Source: Desulfotomaculum sp. (GTDB taxonomy: Bacteria > Bacillota > Desulfotomaculia > Desulfotomaculales > Ammonificaceae). From it: a stretch of DNA of 5,421 bases. The notes beneath the pieces were generated by a model. It had not been told where the DNA came from. It did no database searches and was given only the letters and a program-made list of their open reading frames with translations. The DNA is taken from assembly GCA_012961725.1 (NCBI GenBank), contig DTYU01000133.1, positions 1 to 5,421 on the forward strand. The letters are read 5' to 3'. Shown here piece by piece: positions 1 through 5,421 of this stretch (within the stretch, counting starts at the first letter, position 1; the number at the start of each line of letters is the position of its first letter). The translations under genes and the position numbers were made by a program.

Positions 1-1
1 C

Positions 2-316
2 CGTTCAAAGATCGGCCAGTACCCGCGACTCTACCTGCGCGTGCTCTTTGCGGATGGAGAGACCTTCATGGGTGACCCGCGTGAGGATGTGCTGCTTGAG
101 CCCGACCGGAACTTGCGTGCGGTCAATGAACTCACCGTTGATCTCACCCGTCTGGGGAAACGGCTTGAGCGCTTCGACAGACGAATCGAGCAGGTCCTGG
201 TCTTTCAGGATGCGGATTTACGCACCACGGTGGCAGGGGAGGAGGTCAAAGTGGCGGCGTGGCTTAGGGACCTCTTGGGTGCCGATAGGGTGAAGACCAT
301 AGGAGAAGGGACTTGA
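2..316 (+). CDS. cas7: Cas7 (Csh2 family, subtype I-B), 3' part only
   Basis: This is the last 104 codons of an open frame that enters from outside the window and stops at TGA 314-316. Cas7 of subtype I-B is the repeated backbone subunit of the Cascade complex; several copies bind along the crRNA spacer. The visible part begins RSKIGQYPRLYLRV, which matches the conserved 'RSK-GQ-PRL' block near the C-terminal side of Csh2 proteins. It is followed by FADGETFMGD and a charged tail with LTVDLTRLGKRLERF. The GTG at 41 is an internal valine codon, not a start, because the family-like sequence runs upstream of it without a stop. The cas5 gene follows after 4 bases, so the two are almost certainly co-transcribed. 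The family call rests on this short block and on the perfect cas context. The Csh2 subfamily rather than another Cas7 group is inferred from the Hmari-type Cas5 and Cas1 neighbours. Confidence 0.85.
   Translation, partial: RSKIGQYPRLYLRVLFADGETFMGDPREDVLLEPDRNLRAVNELTVDLTRLGKRLERFDRRIEQVLVFQDADLRTTVAGEEVKVAAWLRDLLGADRVKTIGEGT
301..310 (+). promoter_or_regulatory. Ribosome binding site of cas5
   Basis: The purine run AGGAGAAGGG lies inside the last codons of cas7. Its AAGGG part ends 10 bases before the TTG at 321; the AGGAG part is 15 bases away. It supports the TTG as the start, because no ATG or GTG occurs in this frame between the in-frame stop at 300-302 and the ATG at 357. Confidence 0.6.
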
Positions 317-320
317 TAGC

Positions 321-1091
321 TTGGACGAGGTGCTGGTATTTGATCTCAGCGGACCGATGGCCCATTTCCGCAAATATTACACCAACACCTCCGCCCTCAG
401 CTACGGCTTTCCGCCGCGCACGGTGCTCATGGGAATCGTTGCTGCGGTTTTGGGATTTGAGCGAGATTCCTATTACGAGTCACTCGGAGGCGGAAGGTTT
501 GCTGTTGCCGTCAAGGTGCCGGTGCGGCGGCTGGTGCAGACGGTGAATTATACGCGGACCAAGACGGAGGATTTGGGTGTGCTGCGGCGCTTAGGAGCCG
601 TGCCGGGAACGCAGGTGCCGCTTGAGTTCTTATTGCCTCGAGGGGCAGAGCTTAACTTGCGGTTTCGCGTCTTCTTCAGCCATCCGGACGCAGACCTGCT
701 GCGGGAGGCAGCACGGCGGTGTGAAGAGCAGCGCCCATATTACCCGCTCTACTTAGGTCTTACCGAGTGTCTGGCACAACCGGCCTTCGTCCGTCTCTTT
801 GGGCGTGGGGAGTATGAGCCTCTTGCTCCGGGCAGGACCGTGCTGCTGACCTCCGTGCTGAACGCCGCACTCTTGGAAGAGGTTGTCTTGGCTGCCAACG
901 GGCGGTCCTCCCGCCTCGTCCGGGAGCGCGCCCCTTACGCCTTCGGCCCCGGCCGGAGCTTGCGGCCGCCGGTTTCGGTCATCTATGAGGCCGACGCCCG
1001 GCCCTTCGCTGCCCGTCTGCGGGTACCGGTGTATCGCTTTCACCTCTCCACCGGCGATGAGACGGAAACCGTGGCCTTTCTGGAGGGGTAG
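321..1091 (+). CDS. cas5: Cas5 (Cas5h/Cas5b, subtype I-B Cascade subunit)
   Basis: A 256-residue RAMP-fold protein that in type I-B complexes caps the 5' handle of the crRNA and joins the Cas8b and Cas7 subunits. It is expected in the cytoplasm as part of Cascade. Family signatures are clear: FDLSGPMAHFRKYYTNTS at residues 7-24, PPRTVLMGI at 31-39, GFERDSYYE at 45-53, QTVNYTRTK at 73-81 and PLYLGLTEC at 142-150. The first strand (VLVFDLSG) is typical of the very N-terminus of Cas5, so the TTG at 321 is the right start; the ATG at 357 would remove that strand. The length is normal for Cas5h. The gene starts 4 bases after cas7 and stops (TAG 1089-1091) 2 bases before cas3, which indicates one transcript and probable translational coupling. 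In subtype I-B crRNA is normally cut by Cas6, so Cas5 is likely structural here. Confidence 0.95.
   Translation: MDEVLVFDLSGPMAHFRKYYTNTSALSYGFPPRTVLMGIVAAVLGFERDSYYESLGGGRFAVAVKVPVRRLVQTVNYTRTKTEDLGVLRRLGAVPGTQVPLEFLLPRGAELNLRFRVFFSHPDADLLREAARRCEEQRPYYPLYLGLTECLAQPAFVRLFGRGEYEPLAPGRTVLLTSVLNAALLEEVVLAANGRSSRLVRERAPYAFGPGRSLRPPVSVIYEADARPFAARLRVPVYRFHLSTGDETETVAFLEG
1082..1088 (+). promoter_or_regulatory. Ribosome binding site of cas3, inside the end of cas5
   Basis: GGAGGGG ends 5 bases before the TTG at 1094. It is formed by the last sense codons of cas5 just before its TAG stop. The strong match and good spacing decide the cas3 start; the codon directly upstream in frame is GCG and no ATG or GTG start is close by in this frame. 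Confidence 0.75.
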
Positions 1092-1093
1092 CG

Positions 1094-3586
1094 TTGGTCT
1101 TTTACGCGCACAGAGAGGGGCGGCGGTTCTACCTGTTAAGTGCGCACCTGGCGAGCGTGGCAGCTGGGGCAGCCGGGCGCGTGGCTGCTGTACCGGGGAG
1201 GGGAGAACTGGTTACGGCCGCGTTTTTGGCCGGTCTCGGGCACGATTTCGGTAAGTATACCGGCTACTTCCAGCAGTACCTCCGGACTGGCCGAGGCGGC
1301 CCGGAAAAACAACACGCCTTTATCTCCGGTCTCTGGGTCAACCACTTGGCTGCGCGGCTCGAACTACCGGCGTCTCAGCGCTTGGCGCTCTTTTTGGCCG
1401 TGATTCGGCACCACCAGGAACTCTGGACCCCGGAGGAGTATCTCGTGCGTCCGCGTGACCTTGATTCGGCAGAGTGGGAGGCCTTGGACCCCGTTGTCTG
1501 CGAGCGGCTGCGTGCGGTGGAGAAACAGGTGGAGGATCTCCGGAGTAGGGTTGGGCCGGTGAGCGCTTCCCTGCGGTGCGCGGCAAGGCGGGCTTCGCGG
1601 CTCCTTGCCACGGCGGGCCAAGCCGCCCCTGCCGCAGTGCTGCGGCTCAACTGGGGGGCGCTTCTGGACAATTTTCTCGCGGACTGGCGGACCACCTATG
1701 GTGAGCTGTATAAAGCGTGGCGCAGGCAGAAAAAGGATCGCCCCGAAGCACACCACCTTGAGGCGTACTTCGAGTTGCTGACGCTCTTCTCCGCCCTGAT
1801 CGATGCCGACAAGATCCATGCCGCACGCATCCTCGGTGCTGCACCGAGTGCGGCTTTGCCTCCAGAGGCCGTGGACCGCTACCGCGAGGCGCGTTTCGCG
1901 CCGCCACGGCACCCGCTGGAAACGCTGCGGGAGGAGCTTTACCAGAGCGTCTTGGCGCGGGTGAGTGAGGTGCCTTTGACGCAGAGGATTCTCACCCTTA
2001 CCGCCCCGACCGGCGCAGGCAAAACCTTGGCCGGCTTGGCGGCGGCATTCCGTTTGCGGGAGCGGCTGGCGGCTCCCGGGCGAAGACCGGCGCGGATCAT
2101 CTATGCCCTTCCCTTTACCAGCATCGTCGATCAGACCTTCGCCGTAGCAGCGGACCTCCTGCGAACCGCTTTGCTTGCTCCAGGAGCATCTGTTCCCTCG
2201 CCGTGGCTCCTAAAACACCACCACTTGGCCGAACTCGCCTACCGGGACGATCAAGGTTCGGAGCGCTCCTTGGACGAGGCGCTCTTGCTTGTCGAATCTT
2301 GGCAGAGCGAGGTCATCATCACCACCTTCGTGCAACTCTTCCATACACTTGTCGGCTATGAGAACCGGATGCTCAAGAAGTTTCACCGGCTGGGCGGAGC
2401 AGTCCTGATCCTCGATGAGGTGCAGAACATCCCGGTGGAGTACTGGCCGCTGGTGGAGGAGACCTTGCGGCAGGCTTGCGGCTACCTCGACATGCGGGTC
2501 ATCTTGATGACGGCCACTCGTCCCGAATGGTTCCGTCCCGGCGAGGCCTTGGAGTTGGCCGGGGAGGAGGAGGCCGTGCGGCGGCGGTTTCAAGCGGTGA
2601 ATCGCGTGACGATCCTGCCGTACACGGGCGCTTGCACGGTGGAAGAGGCGGCGGCCGCGTTCCTCGAAGAGTACCGGGATGACCGTTCCTACCTGGTCAT
2701 TCTAAACACGATCAAGAGCTCTATCGCCTTTTACCAGGCCCTTCGGGAGGCATGGCGTCAGTCCGGCCCGCCGCTTTACTACCTCTCAACGAATATCGTT
2801 CCCGCGGAGCGGGAGCGCCGGTTGAAAGAGATAGGCGAGTGTCTGACGCGGGGTGGGAAGCCGGTGCTCGTCTCCACTCAGGTGGTCGAGGCTGGTATTG
2901 ACTTAGATTTTGCCGAGGTATGGCGCGACCTGGGTCCGGTGGATGCCGTGGTGCAGGCGGCAGGACGGTGCAACCGGCACTTCATGCGGGAGCAAGGCCG
3001 GGTGCAACTCATGCAATTGGTGGATAAACCAGATGAAGGAGGCCGCGCGCTGGCATCCTTCGTTTACGGCAAGATCCATACCCTGGCCGCCAAACGCCTT
3101 TTTGCAGGCCGCTCGTCACTTGCGGAACTGGAGTTCTATGATCTCGTTGCCGACTACTTCCGTATCGTCCGTGAGGCAAAGTCTTTCCAACAGAGCGAAA
3201 AACTGCTTGACGCTATGACACATCTACGTTTCAAAGCAAAGACCTCAGGGGAGGAGGAAAAGAGCGTCAGCGACTTTGCGCTCATCGTTGGCCGCCCCAA
3301 TTACGTCGACGTTTTTGTCTGTGTGGATGAGGATGCCGCGCAGACTTGGGACCGTTACCGGGCCACCGTTCTCGAGGAGCGGGATCTCCGCCGGCGCCAC
3401 GAGGCCTACCTTAAGCTCAAACGTGACTTTTGCCGCTACTTGGTCTCCGTGCCGCGTGAACTTTTGGTCCACCGCCTCTCGGGTGAGTCCCGCCCGCTCA
3501 TGATCCCGGGATATCTGTTAGAAGAGTTTTATGACCCCGAGACGGGCTTCAAGCGGGCGCAAGAGGAGACGGCCATCATCTTTTAG
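1094..3586 (+). CDS. cas3: Cas3, HD nuclease-helicase of the type I system
   Basis: An 830-residue fused Cas3''-Cas3' protein. Once recruited by target-bound Cascade, Cas3 nicks the displaced strand and then unwinds and degrades the DNA with ATP. The N-terminal HD domain shows H18, the HD pair in GLGHDFGK (H50-D51, K54), H74 in QHAFISG, the double His H106-H107, and the late Asp motif LIDADK (D237/D239). The superfamily 2 helicase shows Walker A TAPTGAGKT (303-311), motif Ia YALPFTSIVDQ (337-347), the Walker B box DEVQ (441-444), motif III MTAT (472-475), motif V VSTQVVEAGIDLDF (593-606) and motif VI QAAGRCNR (621-628). A C-terminal domain (about 650-830) follows. All expected catalytic motifs are present and the frame is unbroken, so the enzyme looks active. 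The start is TTG, fixed by the site at 1082-1088. It lies 2 bases after cas5 and is followed by a 106-base gap before cas4. Confidence 0.97.
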   Translation: MVFYAHREGRRFYLLSAHLASVAAGAAGRVAAVPGRGELVTAAFLAGLGHDFGKYTGYFQQYLRTGRGGPEKQHAFISGLWVNHLAARLELPASQRLALFLAVIRHHQELWTPEEYLVRPRDLDSAEWEALDPVVCERLRAVEKQVEDLRSRVGPVSASLRCAARRASRLLATAGQAAPAAVLRLNWGALLDNFLADWRTTYGELYKAWRRQKKDRPEAHHLEAYFELLTLFSALIDADKIHAARILGAAPSAALPPEAVDRYREARFAPPRHPLETLREELYQSVLARVSEVPLTQRILTLTAPTGAGKTLAGLAAAFRLRERLAAPGRRPARIIYALPFTSIVDQTFAVAADLLRTALLAPGASVPSPWLLKHHHLAELAYRDDQGSERSLDEALLLVESWQSEVIITTFVQLFHTLVGYENRMLKKFHRLGGAVLILDEVQNIPVEYWPLVEETLRQACGYLDMRVILMTATRPEWFRPGEALELAGEEEAVRRRFQAVNRVTILPYTGACTVEEAAAAFLEEYRDDRSYLVILNTIKSSIAFYQALREAWRQSGPPLYYLSTNIVPAERERRLKEIGECLTRGGKPVLVSTQVVEAGIDLDFAEVWRDLGPVDAVVQAAGRCNRHFMREQGRVQLMQLVDKPDEGGRALASFVYGKIHTLAAKRLFAGRSSLAELEFYDLVADYFRIVREAKSFQQSEKLLDAMTHLRFKAKTSGEEEKSVSDFALIVGRPNYVDVFVCVDEDAAQTWDRYRATVLEERDLRRRHEAYLKLKRDFCRYLVSVPRELLVHRLSGESRPLMIPGYLLEEFYDPETGFKRAQEETAIIF

Positions 3587-3692
3587 GGAAGCGAAACGTC
3601 TGTAGCGAGACAAAACCGCCGGACCACGCTAAGTGGCGGCGAATGTGGAGAAGCCAGTTTCTCGTGCGTCAAAATAGGGGGTGCCAGTTGGT
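3587..3692 (+). other. Non-coding gap between cas3 and cas4, with two possible small hairpins
   Basis: This spacer between the interference and adaptation genes has no convincing gene. Two short inverted repeats follow each other. The first has CCAC 3624-3627 pairing with GTGG 3633-3636 around the loop GCTAA; flanking CCG 3616-3618 and CGG 3637-3639 could extend it across a 5-base bulge. The second has GAGAA 3648-3652 pairing with TTCTC 3659-3663; a G-U pair would leave a CCAG loop. Neither is followed by a T run, so neither looks like a classical intrinsic terminator. No convincing -35/-10 pair was seen. The gap could still shape the level of the downstream cas4-cas1-cas2 message. Function is unknown. 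Confidence 0.4.
3676..3681 (+). promoter_or_regulatory. Probable ribosome binding site of cas4
   Basis: AGGGGG ends 11 bases before the ATG at 3693. The GTG at 3681 overlaps this run and would have no properly spaced site of its own, which favours the ATG. Confidence 0.5.
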
Positions 3693-4223
3693 ATGGAAGC
3701 CAACGAACTCCTGAGTACTGCGGCTGCCGACCTGCGGCTGATCGGGAGCCACGTCCAGGCCTTTATGGTTTGCCCGCGGGAGGCCTGGCTCATGTCCCGG
3801 CAGATCTGTCCCGACGAGGATAACGTCTATCTCGAACTCGGGCGGCTTGTTCAGCGCCAGAGCTACAGCCGGGAGCGCAAAGAGGTGCATTTGGGCCATC
3901 TTGCCCTTGACCTGGTGCGCCGGGGCGGCAAGAACTTGGTCGTGGCTGAGATCAAGAAATCCTCCCGCGCCGAGACCGCCGCCCGCATGCAGTTGGCCTT
4001 CTACCTTTACGAACTCAAACAGATGGGTATCGAAGCCGAAGGCGAACTCCTTTTCCCGCAGGAGCGCTACCGCGAACGGGTTGTGTTGGATGATGCCTTG
4101 GCGGCCGCGGTGGAAGAACTGAAACGACAAATTCGGGCGCTAATCTTGCGGCCAGTGCCGCCACCGCCGGTGCGGATAAAGTTTTGCGGCAAATGCGCCT
4201 ACAACGAATTCTGCTGGGCATGA
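3693..4223 (+). CDS. cas4: Cas4, RecB-like nuclease with iron-sulfur cluster cysteines
   Basis: A 176-residue protein (180 if the in-frame GTG at 3681 is used). Cas4 works with Cas1-Cas2 in spacer acquisition, trimming prespacer ends and helping to select PAM-bearing, correctly oriented fragments. Counting from the ATG, the cluster cysteines are C27 (in VCPREAWL) and C165, C168 and C174 (in CGKCAYNEFC). The nuclease core shows D73 in LALDLV, E86 and K88 in AEIKKSS, and the QxxxY motif as Q100/Y104 in QLAFYLY. One departure is seen: motif I reads GRLVQ, with Gln at residue 54 where Cas4 proteins usually have a metal-binding His. The ATG at 3693 is preferred because the AGGGGG site lies upstream of it at a workable distance. 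The gene heads the cas4-cas1-cas2 adaptation block and ends 27 bases before cas1. Confidence 0.94.
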   Translation: MEANELLSTAAADLRLIGSHVQAFMVCPREAWLMSRQICPDEDNVYLELGRLVQRQSYSRERKEVHLGHLALDLVRRGGKNLVVAEIKKSSRAETAARMQLAFYLYELKQMGIEAEGELLFPQERYRERVVLDDALAAAVEELKRQIRALILRPVPPPPVRIKFCGKCAYNEFCWA

Positions 4224-4230
4224 CGTCAAA

Positions 4231-4236
4231 AAGGAG
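4231..4236 (+). promoter_or_regulatory. Ribosome binding site of cas1, unusually far from the start
   Basis: AAGGAG lies 14 bases upstream of the ATG at 4251, longer than the common 5-10. No ATG, GTG or TTG occurs in the cas1 frame between the two, and the protein sequence at the ATG (MQKSLYLFASG) is the normal Cas1 beginning. The spacing therefore seems real and may lower initiation. Confidence 0.6.
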
Positions 4237-4250
4237 TTGTTTCGTTCGGT

Positions 4251-5246
4251 ATGCAGAAGAGCCTTTACCTTTTTGCCAGCGGCCGGCTGCGCCGAAAAGA
4301 AAACACCGTTTGCGTGGAAGGCGAAGAGCGGACGCGCTATTTCCCCGTGGAAAACATCCGCGACCTCCTCGTCTTCGGGGAGATTGACCTTAACAAGAAG
4401 ATTTTTGAGTTTTTTCACCAGCACGAGATACTGATTCATTTCTTTGATTATTACGGACACTACGTCGGCACCTTCTACCCCCGGGAGCACTATAACTCCG
4501 GCTACATGGTCATCAAACAGGTCGAGCACTACTTGGACCATGAAAAGCGGCTGCTGCTGGCCCGCCAGTTTGTCTCCGGCGCCATCGCCAATATCGTGCA
4601 GGTGCTGAAGTATTATGCGAACCGGGGCAAAGAATTGGGAGAGGTCTTGGGCGCGATCGAAAGATTGACGGAGACGAGCCTGCCCGCGTGCGGCAGTGTG
4701 GACGAACTGATGGCTGTCGAGGGCAATGTCCGCAACTACTACTACGAAAGCTTTAACACCATATTGGGCTCTGCGCCCTTCTCTATGGGGCGGCGCGGCA
4801 AACGCCCGCCGATCGACCCGCTCAACGCCCTGATCAGCTTCGGCAACTCCTTGGTCTACGTGAAGATATTGACAGAGATTTACAAAACACACCTTGACCC
4901 GCGCATCGGTTACCTGCATTCGTCCAACTTCCGCCGGTTTACCCTAAACCTCGACGTAGCTGAAATTTTCAAGCCTATACTTGCCGACCGGGTGCTTTTC
5001 ACCTTGGTAGGCAAAAAGATGATTGGTCCTGAGGATTTTGAGCGGCAAGGGGGAGCAGTTTTCTTAAAGGAACAGGGTCGGCGCGCCTACGCCCAGGAGT
5101 TTGAGGAAAAACTACGTACCACGTTCTATCACCGCCGGCTTAAGCGAAACGTGAGCTACCAGACGCTTATGCGCATTGAGCTTTACAAGCTTGAGAAACA
5201 TCTTTTGGGTGAGGAGCAGTATTCGCCGTTTATCAGCCGCTGGTAG
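4251..5246 (+). CDS. cas1: Cas1, CRISPR integrase (subtype I-B/Hmari type)
   Basis: A 331-residue metal-dependent integrase that, with Cas2, inserts new spacers at the leader end of the CRISPR array. The N-terminal beta domain begins MQKSLYLFASGRLRRKENTV, characteristic of I-B Cas1. The C-terminal helical domain carries the catalytic residues: E157 in AVEGNVRNYYYESFN, H223 in GYLHSSNFRRF, and D235/E238 in LNLDVAEIFKP, followed by ADRVLF. The motif PPIDPLNALISFGNSLVY (186-203) is also typical. Full length with an ordinary C-terminus (YSPFISRW) and no break, so it is predicted to be active. It starts 27 bases after cas4. Cas2 follows only after a 142-base gap, which is long for this pair. The best alternative name would be another Cas1 subfamily; the Cas1 call itself is secure. 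Confidence 0.97.
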   Translation: MQKSLYLFASGRLRRKENTVCVEGEERTRYFPVENIRDLLVFGEIDLNKKIFEFFHQHEILIHFFDYYGHYVGTFYPREHYNSGYMVIKQVEHYLDHEKRLLLARQFVSGAIANIVQVLKYYANRGKELGEVLGAIERLTETSLPACGSVDELMAVEGNVRNYYYESFNTILGSAPFSMGRRGKRPPIDPLNALISFGNSLVYVKILTEIYKTHLDPRIGYLHSSNFRRFTLNLDVAEIFKPILADRVLFTLVGKKMIGPEDFERQGGAVFLKEQGRRAYAQEFEEKLRTTFYHRRLKRNVSYQTLMRIELYKLEKHLLGEEQYSPFISRW

Positions 5247-5388
5247 CACGGCTGGTGCGGGCGTTTAGCCGGCGGGAGAAGAAGGGGCCCCGCACTCAGT
5301 CTGGTGACTGCTGGGTTGCCAAACTCTGGGTATAGGCCTTTGCTTGGCGCCGGCGGCAGAGGAAAGTGCTTCGTAGGAGGTTCTTGTC
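5247..5388 (+). other. Non-coding gap between cas1 and cas2, with inverted repeats
   Basis: These 142 bases separate two genes that usually abut or overlap. Visible structure includes GTGCGGG 5255-5261 facing CCCGCAC 5289-5295 (7 perfect pairs, 27-base loop), the palindrome GGGGCCCC 5284-5291, a compact stem CAGTC 5297-5301 / GACTG 5306-5310 around TGGT, and GGCGCC 5346-5351. GCCGGCGG occurs twice as a direct repeat (5268-5275 and 5349-5356). No T run follows the stems and no convincing promoter was seen. The only short frames here lack a ribosome binding site. The role, if any, is unknown; RNA processing, attenuation or a decayed insertion are all possible. Confidence 0.4.
5374..5380 (+). 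promoter_or_regulatory. Ribosome binding site of cas2
   Basis: TAGGAGG ends 8 bases before the ATG at 5389. It is a near-consensus site with ideal spacing, the best in the window, so cas2 does not depend on coupling to cas1 translation. Confidence 0.85.
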
Positions 5389-5421
5389 ATGTACCTGATT
5401 CTTGTTTATGACGTAAATGTC
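5389..5421 (+). CDS. cas2: Cas2, 5' end only
   Basis: Only 11 codons are inside the window, reading MYLILVYDVNV. This is the typical first beta strand of Cas2, including the conserved Asp (D8) after Tyr in the VYDV motif. Cas2 is a small ferredoxin-fold protein that dimerises and bridges two Cas1 dimers in the spacer-integration complex. The assignment uses the strong N-terminal match, the excellent ribosome binding site at 5374-5380, and the position after cas1. The rest of the gene, and probably the CRISPR array, would lie downstream of the window; whether the protein is intact cannot be judged. Confidence 0.88.
   Translation, partial: MYLILVYDVNV

Noticed and set aside
357..359. ATG as an alternative cas5 start.
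   Set aside because: It would delete the conserved first strand (VLVFDLSG) of the Cas5 fold, so the upstream TTG at 321 is preferred.
1364..1912. A 182-codon open frame on the minus strand inside cas3.
   Set aside because: It is fully antisense to the Cas3 HD domain, with low-complexity Arg/Pro-rich sequence and no recognisable motif.
3592..3640. A possible lone or degenerate CRISPR repeat after cas3 (AAACGTCTG, GAGACAAAAC and a small inverted repeat).
   Set aside because: There is only one copy, no second repeat or spacer periodicity, and pairing is only four bases.
4402..4415. T5 and T6 runs in cas1 as a possible slippage or frameshift site.
   Set aside because: The frame is intact and family-like on both sides (IFEFFHQHEI), so nothing suggests programmed slippage.
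4140..4919. A 259-codon open frame on the minus strand opposite cas4 and cas1.
   Set aside because: It lies antisense to the conserved Cas4 cysteine cluster and the Cas1 N-terminal two thirds, and its translation resembles no family I know. It is a by-product of codon bias in a G+C-rich gene.
5255..5335. A 26-codon frame (GTG start) in the cas1-cas2 gap.
   Set aside because: There is no ribosome binding site before it, no recognisable product, and such a short frame is expected by chance.
5316..5336. TTGCCA and TATAGG as a possible promoter for cas2.
   Set aside because: The two elements are only 9 bases apart, far from the 16-18 needed for a sigma-70 type promoter.
5247..5388. The frame remains open after the cas1 stop and runs on past the cas2 start, suggesting a read-through or a broken Cas1-Cas2 fusion.
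   Set aside because: Cas1 already ends with a normal C-terminus and cas2 has its own strong ribosome binding site in a different frame. The open stretch is Gly/Arg-rich and resembles neither protein.

Overview
The window holds the middle and 3' part of a subtype I-B (Hmari/Csh-type) CRISPR-cas operon. All genes lie on the + strand in the order cas7 (3' end only), cas5, cas3, cas4, cas1, cas2 (first 11 codons only). No CRISPR array, tRNA, rRNA or mobile element is visible. High G+C (roughly 60% by eye), strong purine-rich Shine-Dalgarno sites, TTG starts and I-B Cas family sequences suggest a bacterium, most plausibly a G+C-rich, perhaps thermophilic, Firmicutes/Clostridia-type organism. That assignment is inference; no taxonomic marker is present.

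Layout. Positions 2-316 are the C-terminal part of Cas7 (Csh2), the backbone subunit of Cascade. Four bases later cas5 (321-1091) starts with TTG. Two bases after cas5 stops, cas3 (1094-3586) also starts with TTG, and its ribosome binding site lies inside the last cas5 codons. These three genes form the tightly packed interference half. A 106-base non-coding gap (3587-3692) with two possible small hairpins separates them from the adaptation half: cas4 (3693-4223), cas1 (4251-5246) and cas2 (from 5389). A second non-coding gap of 142 bases (5247-5388), unusually long for a cas1-cas2 junction, also holds inverted repeats.

How the genes work together. Cas7 and Cas5, with Cas8b/Csh1 and Cas6 (not in the window; probably encoded upstream), would form the crRNA-guided surveillance complex. 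Cas3 (HD nuclease fused to a helicase) would degrade the DNA that this complex marks. Cas4 would trim and orient prespacers for the Cas1-Cas2 integrase. Catalytic motifs of Cas3 and Cas1 look intact. Cas4 keeps its D-E-K core and four cysteines but has Gln where the family usually has a motif-I His.

Overall this is a recognisable CRISPR-Cas locus rather than a new type of system. The points worth a second look are the Cas4 substitution, the two structured gaps, and the successive TTG starts.
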